Shown here piece by piece: positions 24,797 to 32,993 of a stretch of DNA of 64,000 nucleotides. The first letter of the stretch is position 1; each line of letters opens with the position of its first letter. Source of the DNA: M3007 sp031425155 (GTDB taxonomy: Bacteria; Bacteroidota; Bacteroidia; Chitinophagales; Saprospiraceae); contig JANPIV010000067.1 in the NCBI GenBank assembly GCA_031425155.1, forward strand, positions 1 to 64,000, given 5' to 3'. Under the pieces are notes generated by a model that worked only from the letters and a program-made list of their open reading frames with translations, ran no database searches and was not told the origin of the DNA. The position numbers were made by a program, and so were the translations under genes.

Positions 24797-25043
24797 GAAA
24801 ATCAAGTTGGTAAAAGTTAAGAAAAAATATGCGATGGAGCCAGCACACAGGCCGCCCCGAGGCCAGGTGGAGTAATAGAATCGCGTCGTTGCATGAACAG
24901 ATAAATGGGCTGTTTCAGGAATAAACGGGGTGTTTGGAAAATGGGTTGCCTCGAGGTGGGCATTAATAAATTGAACGCCAGGAAAAGTTTTGGCCCCACT
25001 TTTTCGTTACCTGCCGTCATACCTTCGCCCAATGTTTTCTATC

Positions 25044-25919
25044 ATGAAATATTTGCTTTTCATTCTGCTGGCCCTGCATGTTTTTATGGGCTACACGCAG
25101 CCGCCCGACATCAAGCCTGCCCCTGCGCCCGGTATGCTCCGCCTTATTCAGGCCTACCCGCGTTATTTAAAAAATTATAGTGGCAACTATATTATCTGGA
25201 AAGATGGCACAAAAATGCTCTACGACGACGGCCTGCTAAAAACCGAAGATGAGACTTTCGACTCCACCGATCTGGAAGACCAGATGAATGGCCTGCTCTA
25301 TACGCCCGGTCTACCTACCGACACACCGACTTACAACTGCGATCCCGGCACATTTCGCTGTCAGGCGTTTTTTCGGAAAATGTACGGCAGCAGTGAGGCC
25401 CAGGTGAAGAGTCATTTGGTGCCGGTGATCTGGCCCGCCCGGCAGTCAGGCCGCACCCAACGCATCTGGGTCACTTCGGTCAATGGCGTAAACAAACACC
25501 TGCAAGCCGTGGCCAATGAACTGGCCGCCAAACCCGAGCTGCGGCCTTACGTGACTGACATCGGCGGCACTTTCAACTGGCGTAATATTATGGGGACCAC
25601 ACGCCAAAGTCCGCATTCTTTTGGCATGGCCATAGATATTAATACGAGCCATTCGGAGTACTGGAAATGGGATCACCGCGAAGACTGGCAGATTGATTCG
25701 GTAGAAGAAAACCTGCCCTGGCGGAATTCGGTGCCGCTGGCCATTGTGGAAATATTCGAGCGGCACGGCTTCATCTGGGGCGGCAAGTGGTACCATTACG
25801 ATACGATGCACTTTGAATACCGGCCAGAATTACTGCCGCCTAAAAAGGCGGTTGTCAAGCCTGCTACGCGCAAATCGCCCGCCCGAAAACCGGCCACCAC
25901 GGGAAAAAAGGTCAAGTGA
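25044..25919 (+). CDS. M15 family zinc peptidase, VanY/DD-carboxypeptidase-like
   Basis: The product is 291 residues. The start at 25044 (MKYLLFILLALHVFMG) gives a signal peptide, which a start at 24990 would bury. The zinc-site patterns of family M15 are visible: SPHSFGMAIDIN (His191, Asp198) and YDTMHFEYRPE (His256). M15 enzymes cut the D-Ala-D-Ala peptide of peptidoglycan or act as L,D-type muramoyl peptidases. The C-terminal tail is rich in Lys and Arg (RKSPARKPATTGKK). The enzyme probably works in the periplasm. It is a single gene, divergent from cassette B. Confidence 0.87.
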   Translation: MKYLLFILLALHVFMGYTQPPDIKPAPAPGMLRLIQAYPRYLKNYSGNYIIWKDGTKMLYDDGLLKTEDETFDSTDLEDQMNGLLYTPGLPTDTPTYNCDPGTFRCQAFFRKMYGSSEAQVKSHLVPVIWPARQSGRTQRIWVTSVNGVNKHLQAVANELAAKPELRPYVTDIGGTFNWRNIMGTTRQSPHSFGMAIDINTSHSEYWKWDHREDWQIDSVEENLPWRNSVPLAIVEIFERHGFIWGGKWYHYDTMHFEYRPELLPPKKAVVKPATRKSPARKPATTGKKVK

Positions 25920-26023
25920 GCGGCTGGATTTGCACCGCCGTTTTCTAGATTAGGAGCAGTCTTAAAATAAAGGGGTATGCCCCAAATTAACGCATGAGAG
26001 CAGCACAAATCCTAACCGTAAAC

Positions 26024-26791
26024 ATGAAAAAAATTCTATTACTATTATGTGCAGCAATGTGTTGTCAGATAACTCAGGCACAGTCAGGAAATTACAAGGC
26101 AGGCGACACATTACATGTCTTTACAGCAAATGGTCTCAAATTGAGAACACAAAACAGCCCGTCCAGCCCAGCAATTATTACTATGAAATTAGGAGATGAG
26201 GTAGTTGTGGAAAATACTTTTCAATTTGACTCAAAATACGCACAAACCATAGAAGGCTTTGCGGGAAATTGGATAAAAGTAAAATATGATACTCTGACTG
26301 GATTTGCGTTCGATGGTTTTCTAAGTAATTTGCCTGTCCCTAAAATGGATTTTCGGAAAATAAAAGAAGGGGAAAATGATATGGGTGCAAAAGGCGTAGC
26401 ATTAATTGATCAGTATATAAGTACAGAGTTTATTACTATAGGGGAACCTGCCGAATTTTATGACAGTCATTGTGGCAAAGGAGGTTTCCTGGTGCAAGTT
26501 CAGCAATTAAATAAGGGATTTACTAAAATAACACACTATGGCTGGGAAGGAGGAGGCACCGAATTAGTGATGCCAGACGTCCGGTTAGCCGAAGTAAAAA
26601 ATTTACTTTTGTTATTAGGTGATCGGTATGGATATGATCTTAAACAAACAGAATGGTTACGTGCGTTTTTAAAGAATATTCCCCCATTAGGTGAGTCACA
26701 GGAATCAGATTATCTGGAAGTGAAACGGTACCCCGCGAAATTAAACAGTGGGAATACATGGGCAATAGTATTCTCTCTTTTTACCAGTTAA
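26024..26791 (+). CDS. SH3-domain-like secreted protein
   Basis: The product is 255 residues from the start at 26024 (MKKILLLLCAAMCCQITQAQ, a signal peptide). A bacterial SH3-like domain follows (about 25-90: GDTLHVFTANGLKLRTQNSPSS, ITMKLGDEVVV, GNWIKVKYDTLTGFAFDGFLS). The rest has no recognised family; it keeps a beta-rich GKGGFLVQVQ and an HYGWEGGGTELVMP segment. The codons are distinctly AT-richer than the neighbours (for example ATTAATTGATCAG, AAATTTACTTTTG), which suggests recent transfer or weak expression. Function is unknown, although SH3-like domains often bind cell wall. Confidence 0.78.
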   Translation: MKKILLLLCAAMCCQITQAQSGNYKAGDTLHVFTANGLKLRTQNSPSSPAIITMKLGDEVVVENTFQFDSKYAQTIEGFAGNWIKVKYDTLTGFAFDGFLSNLPVPKMDFRKIKEGENDMGAKGVALIDQYISTEFITIGEPAEFYDSHCGKGGFLVQVQQLNKGFTKITHYGWEGGGTELVMPDVRLAEVKNLLLLLGDRYGYDLKQTEWLRAFLKNIPPLGESQESDYLEVKRYPAKLNSGNTWAIVFSLFTS

Positions 26792-27033
26792 ACCGGAATT
26801 AATGTGGCTGCTTCCAGTTGGTCTGACCATTTATGACAGGAGGAAAGTCAGACGAGCTAGGCAGGAGAGGTTCAGAGAAATTGTCAGAACCACCGATCCT
26901 TTGCCGGTCTGTTTTTGGCACGGCCTACTGCGGGGTTATGATAAAAATCATACTCGGCCCTGATGCCGATTATGTCACGGTCTGCGCGCACCGCCCCACC
27001 TTTGTGACATTAATCACATCAAATTTTGTTCTT

Positions 27034-27267
27034 ATGAAATTCGAATTCAATTTGTCGGTTAGCGAGATCATCGTCAGTTATTTATTGATGATGGCCGTTA
27101 TTGTTGGTGCCGGATTCAGTGGCTACTGGATCGTTGCTCTGTTGGCCTTGCCGCTTTTTCTGCGTGGTCTGACGGGTTGGTGCCCGATAAAAACGATCCT
27201 GAAAAACAGCAAAACTGCGCCCAAAGCGACGCTGGTGCGTCAGGAAAGTCGCCGGGCGGTGGCTTAA
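27034..27267 (+). CDS. DUF2892-like small membrane protein
   Basis: The product is 77 residues from the ATG at 27034 (MKFEFNLSVSEIIVSYLLMM). A longer frame upstream is unlike the family. Two membrane helices (about 8-25 and 28-48) are followed by GWCPIKTIL, the end signature of DUF2892 proteins, and a basic tail. The family often accompanies rhodanese-like proteins, but no such gene is adjacent. It is a single gene; its function is not established. Confidence 0.8.
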   Translation: MKFEFNLSVSEIIVSYLLMMAVIVGAGFSGYWIVALLALPLFLRGLTGWCPIKTILKNSKTAPKATLVRQESRRAVA

Positions 27268-27428
27268 AATTTGATTTGCAGACGTTTTTCGATAAAGCAT
27301 CGTGGTCATGGGGCTGCGGTGCTTTGTTGTTTCTACAGTAAAAAAGTTATTACCTGGTTCGCTTTTTCACGTTGGGCTTGAAGGTGTTTTTGCAGAATCC
27401 CTGCGCAAATACCTAAATTTGGCCCACT

Positions 27429-28259
27429 ATGCAACAGCCTCCTACCACATCCGAAGCTAAAGACTGGCGAACTCGTCTGCACGAGGTCATCTATGAATCC
27501 AATACCTCTGCCGGCAGGACCTTTGACATCGGCCTGTTAATCGTGATCATCGCGAGTATTGCCGTGGTCATGCTCGACAGCGTGGATGCGTACAGAGCAA
27601 AATACGGCCAGACGTTTCTCACCCTGGAACTAGTGTTTTCTGCTTTATTTACTATTGAATATGTGCTGCGGCTCATCAGTATCAAAAGACCGATGCGCTA
27701 TGTACTCAGTCCGTTGGGGATTATTGATTTGCTGGCCCTGATCCCGTCTTATCTGAGTTTTGCATTTCCGGGTGCCTCGTCGTTGCTGGCCTTTCGCGCA
27801 CTGCGGCTGTTGCGGGTCTTCCGCATCTTCAAACTGGCACATTTCGTGACGGAAATGCGCTTCCTGACGACTGCGCTACGAGGGAGTTTGCGCAAAATCA
27901 GCATTTTTATGTTTACGGTACTCACGCTGGCCATTATTCTGGGGTCGGTGATGTACCTGGTGGAAGCAGGCGAACACGGCTTTTCCAACATTCCCGAAAG
28001 TATTTACTGGGCGATTGTGACTATTACCACCGTCGGATATGGCGATATTTCTCCCGTCACACCGCTGGGCCGGTTCGTGGCCTCGCTGGTGATGCTGCTG
28101 GGCTATGCCATCATCGCGGTGCCAACGGGGATTGTGACCACCGAAATGGCCCTGGCCGCGCGGCATAAAGGCGATAATACCCAGGCCTGCCCCAATTGTA
28201 GCCGGGAAGGACATGACGGGGATGCCCGGTTTTGTAAGTATTACGGCACGGGGCTGTAA
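27429..28259 (+). CDS. Voltage-gated potassium channel family ion transporter
   Basis: The product is 276 residues with six membrane helices. The S4-like segment AFRALRLLRVFRIFKLAHF (121-139) carries arginines at every third position, and TITTVGYGDISP (198-209) is the K+ selectivity filter. The C-terminus has a zinc-ribbon shape, CPNC and FCKYYG (254-273); a fourth cysteine expected at 272 is Tyr, so metal binding may be lost. It should be an inner-membrane K+ channel. No gene next to it gives further clues. Confidence 0.9.
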   Translation: MQQPPTTSEAKDWRTRLHEVIYESNTSAGRTFDIGLLIVIIASIAVVMLDSVDAYRAKYGQTFLTLELVFSALFTIEYVLRLISIKRPMRYVLSPLGIIDLLALIPSYLSFAFPGASSLLAFRALRLLRVFRIFKLAHFVTEMRFLTTALRGSLRKISIFMFTVLTLAIILGSVMYLVEAGEHGFSNIPESIYWAIVTITTVGYGDISPVTPLGRFVASLVMLLGYAIIAVPTGIVTTEMALAARHKGDNTQACPNCSREGHDGDARFCKYYGTGL

Positions 28260-28453
28260 TCTTTGGTTCCAATCCTTTTCAGGACTGCTTCCTGCCAATG
28301 TAAATACCGCCGCTTACCTTCCAACGGCCTGCAGGATGAAATATATCGGCATGACCAAAGCAGGACAAGTTTTTTTTTCGGACTTTGCCCTCGCGTTCAG
28401 TCATTCTGTTCTAAAATGCTGCAAAATTATCCTGTCCACCACTTGCTACACGA

Positions 28454-28870
28454 ATGAAGCATATCCTCACGCCTGGAATAATATTGTTTTTTATTGTTAC
28501 GCTGGGCAACCTCCTATTATTTCTCACCGATGCCCGGTCCATCGCCCTCATTTATTTCAAGGGAGAAAAAACGATGGGTGTCCTGAAAGACATGCAGTAC
28601 AACACTTATCATCAAAAGACCACCTACGACGTAGCGTTTTATTATGATTCCAATCAGTACGTAGCCACCAACCGCTTCTTTGTCAAGCCCAAATATAAGG
28701 TAGGCGATACCCTGCACGTCACTTTCGAGAAAAGCAACCCTAACAATGCTGTGCTGGGAGAGGATTGGTTATGGTCGGGTGTGCTCGTCCATTTTGTGTT
28801 TACCGTTTTGATCACTTCTGCCTTTATCGGTCTGGTAAGATACTTGTATAAAACCAGGAATATAGATTAA
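28454..28870 (+). CDS. DUF3592-like two-helix membrane protein
   Basis: The product is 138 residues. An N-terminal helix (about 5-28) and a C-terminal helix (about 108-130) flank a small beta domain (KGEKTMGVLKDMQY, YDVAFYYDSNQYVAT, YKVGDTLHVTFEKSNP) of the DUF3592 kind. The function of the family is unknown. It is not obviously co-transcribed with its neighbours; the gap to the K+ channel is 194 bp and to the next gene 86 bp. Confidence 0.68.
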   Translation: MKHILTPGIILFFIVTLGNLLLFLTDARSIALIYFKGEKTMGVLKDMQYNTYHQKTTYDVAFYYDSNQYVATNRFFVKPKYKVGDTLHVTFEKSNPNNAVLGEDWLWSGVLVHFVFTVLITSAFIGLVRYLYKTRNID

Positions 28871-28933
28871 TATTCAACCATTCTCAACCTGAGGGGTGAC
28901 CGGAATCATTGCCGGAGTGCTGTTGTCATGGTG

Positions 28934-28953
28934 ATATTTGTCTAAACAAATAT
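28934..28953 (+). promoter_or_regulatory. 8-bp inverted repeat just upstream of the DUF6544 gene
   Basis: ATATTTGT (28934-28941) and ACAAATAT (28946-28953) face each other across a CTAA loop and end 3 bp before the start codon. It could be an operator or a mRNA hairpin over the start. GATATTTG is also one base from a -7 box. Confidence 0.35.
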
Positions 28954-28956
28954 AAT

Positions 28957-30060
28957 ATGCTAAAGGGCTTTTTTATAACGTTGATCGCACTGCACGGACT
29001 TATTCACCTGCTGGGTTTTGTTAAGGCATTTAATTTCGCTGCCGTCAATCAATTGACCCAAAGTATTTCCAAGGCCAATGGTGTGCTTTGGTTAATGACT
29101 ACTGTACTATTTGTAGTCACTGCCATATTATTTTTATTAAATAAAAGTATGTGGTGGATACCGGCTATAATCGCCGTGGTTTTGTCCCAATACCTGATTT
29201 TCACTAGTTGGCAGGATGCGAAGTTTGGCACAATCGCCAATGTGTTCATCCTGCTGGCGGCCATCGCTGGTTACGGAACCTGGCATTTCAGCAACAGGTA
29301 TGAAAAAGATGTACAACTGGGCTTGAGAATGTCTTCCTCCGCGACCGAATCTTTACTGACAGAAGCCGACATGGAGTCTTTACCAGTGCCGGTGAAGAAA
29401 TATCTTTATTACACCGGCGCAGTGAATCAACCGAAAGTCCATAATTTCAAAGTAGAATTTGTAGGGCAGATCAGGAAAAATGAGCAATCGGAATGGATGC
29501 CTTTTACTTCCGAGCAGTATAATTTTATGGATGTGCCCACGCGGCTGTTTTTTATGAAAGCCACCATGAAACACCTGCCAGTCGCCGGTTATCACCGCTT
29601 TAAGAATGGGGATGCCTTTATGGATATTCGCTTGTTCTCTTTATTCCAGGTCCAATACCAGAGCGGCCCGGAGATGGGTGTAGCCGAAACCGTCACTTTT
29701 TTCAACGATATGTGCTGCATGGCCCCGGCCACCTTGATTGATCCCAGCATACGATGGCTGGAAGTAAAAGGTAATCAGGTGAAAGCAGAATTTACCAATA
29801 ATAATATCACTATTTCAGCCTGGTTATATTTCAACGACGAAGGGGAACTGCTCAATTTCGTTTCCAATGATCGCTATGCTACATCCGACCAGAATACGAT
29901 GCAGAAAATTCCCTGGTCCACGCCGTTGAAAGAGTATAAATCATTAGCGGGACACCGCCTACCAGGCTATGCCGAAACCATTTATAATTACCCGGAGGGC
30001 GATCTGTGTTATGGCAATTTTCGGGTTACGAATGTAGTGTACAACTGTAAAGCCAGGTAA
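28957..30060 (+). CDS. DUF6544 family protein with N-terminal membrane helices
   Basis: The product is 367 residues from the start at 28957 (MLKGFFITLIALHGLIHLLG). Three to four membrane helices fill about 1-110 (TTVLFVVTAILFLLN, PAIIAVVLSQYLIF, TIANVFILLAAIAGY). The C-terminal half (about 135-367) is a soluble beta-rich domain with the DUF6544 pattern SLPVPVKKYLYYTGAV, RLFFMKATM, AWLYFNDEGELLNF and RLPGYAETIYNYPEGD. The family is common in Bacteroidota and actinobacteria; its function is unknown. It is probably a membrane-bound periplasmic protein. Confidence 0.78.
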   Translation: MLKGFFITLIALHGLIHLLGFVKAFNFAAVNQLTQSISKANGVLWLMTTVLFVVTAILFLLNKSMWWIPAIIAVVLSQYLIFTSWQDAKFGTIANVFILLAAIAGYGTWHFSNRYEKDVQLGLRMSSSATESLLTEADMESLPVPVKKYLYYTGAVNQPKVHNFKVEFVGQIRKNEQSEWMPFTSEQYNFMDVPTRLFFMKATMKHLPVAGYHRFKNGDAFMDIRLFSLFQVQYQSGPEMGVAETVTFFNDMCCMAPATLIDPSIRWLEVKGNQVKAEFTNNNITISAWLYFNDEGELLNFVSNDRYATSDQNTMQKIPWSTPLKEYKSLAGHRLPGYAETIYNYPEGDLCYGNFRVTNVVYNCKAR

Positions 30061-30083
30061 AAATAAGGTTATTTACACCCCCA

Positions 30084-30965
30084 TTATTCCACTATTATTT
30101 CAATAACGGAATTCACAGTTACATCTTTTAATTGCAGAGGCAGCTTTGAAAAACGGAGCTGTTGCATATATACTTTCAGATCCGTCCTGAAGCTAAAAGG
30201 CGTGACCGTCCGCTGATTCGTATCTAATACAGAAAGTTTACATTCTGCTTCCCAGGAAGTATCATCCCCGCTGGAAGGATAGACTTTGGTCGTGTGACTT
30301 CTCAGCCATTGCTCAATGGTCCCGATCAAATCCAGATCGCTATTATCCACTGGTGTGCCCAACGTTACTTTACTACTGGCCTTTACGCCAATCTTTACGG
30401 TGACAGTGCGTCCATTTTGGAGAATATCCACAAATTTCAGGTCCAGTTGATCCGCAAAACCCCGCAGGCGATTAACCAGCTGCGCCTCTTTGACTGCTTG
30501 CACAAAATCGGGATAGCGGCGGCGCGTGGATTCAATAGAAATGTCGTCGGCATAGTTCTCGGCTGAATACTGATCTATCGCTTTTAAACGCAGTTCTAAT
30601 TTTCGGTCACCTTCAGACAGTTCATGCAACTTGATTTCCACATAGATCACTATATCTACCTTGGCATTTTTAATAGCCTCTTTTATTTCGCTCCGTTCCA
30701 GATCGGCAGTGCTGGGCACTATATCCGGCAAACGCAGAATCGCCATGTAGTCTTTAATGCGATAGCCGCGCTGCTGAAAGATGTGATTGACCTGGCCGAG
30801 CACCGCCCGGCACACCTCACTTTTTTCGATGGTTGTACGGACACTTTCTTCCGGCCCAGTGTAGGGAATGACCACAATACTCAGAAAGGAGCGATCCACT
30901 GGTTGGGATTGGGCGCTCAGCAGATGTATGCAGCCCATTAACAGGAATACTAGTAGAAATCGCAT
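30084..30965 (-). CDS. DUF6175-like secreted protein
   Basis: The product is 293 residues with a signal peptide (1-18). The sequence IVVIPYTGPEESVRTTIE, VNHIFQQRGY, AKVDIVIYVEIKLHE and VKEAQLVNRLRGFADQL resembles the DUF6175 family of Bacteroidota exported proteins. The gene is transcribed 2 bp downstream of the CsgG-like gene at 30968 and probably shares its mRNA. With the EAD11-like membrane protein (31912) it completes a three-gene operon. Function is unknown; the partner is likely the CsgG-like protein. Confidence 0.65.
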   Translation of the reverse strand: MRFLLVFLLMGCIHLLSAQSQPVDRSFLSIVVIPYTGPEESVRTTIEKSEVCRAVLGQVNHIFQQRGYRIKDYMAILRLPDIVPSTADLERSEIKEAIKNAKVDIVIYVEIKLHELSEGDRKLELRLKAIDQYSAENYADDISIESTRRRYPDFVQAVKEAQLVNRLRGFADQLDLKFVDILQNGRTVTVKIGVKASSKVTLGTPVDNSDLDLIGTIEQWLRSHTTKVYPSSGDDTSWEAECKLSVLDTNQRTVTPFSFRTDLKVYMQQLRFSKLPLQLKDVTVNSVIEIIVE

Positions 30966-30967
30966 GG

Positions 30968-31873
30968 TTAGAGGCGATTAAAAATACTGGCCGGCTGAGT
31001 AGCATCTTCCATAATAAAGACTTCGGCGGGGTAATCTTTAAGTGCCTGCACAATTTTAGGCCAGTCTTTTTTGATCTTTGGCTCAAACTTAGTGGTGCTA
31101 TCGCCCACGCCATCCTCCTTGGTAAACTTTAAGTCAGCAATGGTTTCGGCTACGACGTCGCCAGACGACAGTTTGTGGACCCTGCGAATACACATTTTAC
31201 TGCGTACAGTAAGACCCAGGTCTTTGCCGCCACGTGCGTACAGTATTTTCCCGGTGTCATTTACATCCAGCACTTTCATCTTAATGGGAAAATTATCACG
31301 AATCCATTTGTTCAGTGCCTCCTCCATTTTGGTCACGACTTTGCTGATGGCCTGTTCCGGCGATCTGGCGCGGTTGGGACTAATAACCGTTTGCCCTGAT
31401 ACCGAAACACCGGTATCATCCTGATACTCTCCTTTGAGCTGCACTGCATTGACAGCCTTGGAAGTTTCTACGTCTATCTGCTTAAACTCTACGGTGAAGA
31501 AGGCCGACCAACCTTTCTGGTCGGCAGACTGGGTAACGGAAAGAGCAGTTACCTTGGCCACGGCCAGCACGTCAGCAGCCAGCGATTTTCCTTGTGCCAC
31601 GATCTCACTATTAATAAAATCGTCGCCTTTGGTAAAACTCTTTTCGATCTTTAAAATGTTGAATTTACTACGATCCAGTACATCGAACCGCTGCGTATTA
31701 ATAAAAATACGCGTAGCCGCCTCATAGAGGTTTTCATAAGCCATTTGCCGGTAGCCGTATTTGTCGGCAGACGGATCAGAATAGGGAATAAAACCGAGTT
31801 TTTGTTTCTGGATTTGTGCCTGTGCGCAGTAGGCGGCGAGGAACAGGAAGATGATTGTAAAGAGCTGTTTCAT
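30968..31873 (-). CDS. CsgG/LpoB-like secreted protein
   Basis: The product is 301 residues with a signal peptide (1-20). It has the CsgG-type alpha/beta pattern: KLGFIPYSDPSADKYGYRQM, RIFINTQRFDVLDRSKF, DVLAVAKVTAL, FTVEFKQIDVETSKAV and EQAISKVVTKMEEAL. CsgG and LpoB are lipoproteins of secretion pores or peptidoglycan-synthesis regulation, but here no lipobox cysteine is present, so it is more likely periplasmic. Cysteines are almost absent. It lies 38 bp after the EAD11-like gene and 2 bp before the DUF6175-like gene. Confidence 0.68.
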   Translation of the reverse strand: MKQLFTIIFLFLAAYCAQAQIQKQKLGFIPYSDPSADKYGYRQMAYENLYEAATRIFINTQRFDVLDRSKFNILKIEKSFTKGDDFINSEIVAQGKSLAADVLAVAKVTALSVTQSADQKGWSAFFTVEFKQIDVETSKAVNAVQLKGEYQDDTGVSVSGQTVISPNRARSPEQAISKVVTKMEEALNKWIRDNFPIKMKVLDVNDTGKILYARGGKDLGLTVRSKMCIRRVHKLSSGDVVAETIADLKFTKEDGVGDSTTKFEPKIKKDWPKIVQALKDYPAEVFIMEDATQPASIFNRL

Positions 31874-31911
31874 TGGTAAAAATTGTTTTAGTGATAAAAA
31901 TAAATTAGTTG

Positions 31912-32850
31912 TTACTTATTACACATTGTGGGTGGCCGATGCTGTAAAGCGGTTTTTATTTCGGCCAAACCAGGTTCGATAATTTTGCTTTGTATGTCCC
32001 CGTCGCTATCCTCCGGATAGCCAATTCGGGTAGTGGAAGAGGTATAAAGACCAGAAAAACAAGTTTCTTTGTTTCTGCCGTACACCTTTATCTGTAAGTT
32101 GATTTTATATTTAAAAGCCTCGCGTACGCCCGATTGGCTCTTATCTTTTTTTACTTCAAAATCACATTCTATGCGATTTTCATAGTTCGTGCCGCCCTGC
32201 TGATGGGCAATGTGCAGGTCGCGCAGCATTTCACTGGCCTGGGCCGTAAATAAGTCGGCATATTGATTGGCGGTCGTCGTTACCTGTAAAACGTTAGGCA
32301 ATACAGCAGCTGATGCAGACGCTGTATTGCGTATAGTGGAGTTGGAACCAGTATTGTTAGCAGGAATCGTTTTAGTGGTAGTAGATGGGGTTGGAACCGG
32401 TATATGGGCCACTGAATCTTTTTTTACCGCTGTTTTGCTGGCACTATTTTCCGGTAGCTTATTGGGCGTTGATAAAAAATAAATAACACTGCATAAAGCT
32501 ACCAATGCAATGCCAACCCCAATCCAGATAAGTCGCCTGGATGAGCGGCCGCCTGGTAAGGATAGTGGAGGCACCACGCTCTTTGTTTCAGTATCGCTAA
32601 TAAGCGCAAGATTCAATGCTTCCTGCACCAGATCAACCAGACTTTTACGCAATATATTTTCCCGTTGAACACTCTCTGCATGGGACAGAATCCCGTCTTG
32701 CCGGTCACGTTTGAGTATCTGGTACTGGCTCTGTGCGGCAATCATCATATTTCGCCAATCGCTGTCAGTGGAATCCAACTGACGCAACTGCGCAAATAAC
32801 TCGTCATACTTAAGCTCAACGATCAGTTCATTTAATTTTTTCCGGGTCAT
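31912..32850 (-). CDS. EAD11-like membrane protein with exported C-terminal domain
   Basis: The product is 312 residues. Residues 1-85 match an effector-associated domain 11-like helical module (LNELIVELKYDELFAQL, NMMIAAQSQYQILKRDRQDG, ENILRKSLVDLVQEAL). A membrane helix follows at 107-127, then a Ser/Thr-rich linker and a C-terminal exported domain (about 190-312; ANQYADLFTAQASEMLRDL, IECDFEVKKDKSQSGV, CFSGLYTSS). EADs are adaptor domains of bacterial conflict and signalling proteins that dock equal domains on effectors. Here the docking part is cytosolic and the rest crosses the membrane. It heads the operon with a CsgG-like and a DUF6175-like gene. The domain call rests on pattern reading only. 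Confidence 0.66.
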   Translation of the reverse strand: MTRKKLNELIVELKYDELFAQLRQLDSTDSDWRNMMIAAQSQYQILKRDRQDGILSHAESVQRENILRKSLVDLVQEALNLALISDTETKSVVPPLSLPGGRSSRRLIWIGVGIALVALCSVIYFLSTPNKLPENSASKTAVKKDSVAHIPVPTPSTTTKTIPANNTGSNSTIRNTASASAAVLPNVLQVTTTANQYADLFTAQASEMLRDLHIAHQQGGTNYENRIECDFEVKKDKSQSGVREAFKYKINLQIKVYGRNKETCFSGLYTSSTTRIGYPEDSDGDIQSKIIEPGLAEIKTALQHRPPTMCNK

Positions 32851-32876
32851 GGTTGGGTTCGCTTTAAAATATAAAT

Positions 32877-32916
32877 ACGCCTATCCAGGTCCTACTTTCG
32901 GCAACAAGATAGGCGT
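32877..32916 (-). terminator. Possible hairpin between the adhesin gene and the EAD11-like gene
   Basis: ACGCCTATC (32877-32885) pairs with GATAGGCGT (32908-32916). On the minus strand it is followed by TATTTATATTTTA rather than a clean T-run. It lies about 80 bp past the adhesin stop and 27 bp before the EAD11-like start, so it may end the first or regulate the second. Confidence 0.4.
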
Positions 32917-32993
32917 GAAAACAGATTTCCAACACTGTTTTGTTAAAATTTACTTTTGGACAGGAAATATAAAACCCAATCACTATCCCCTTA

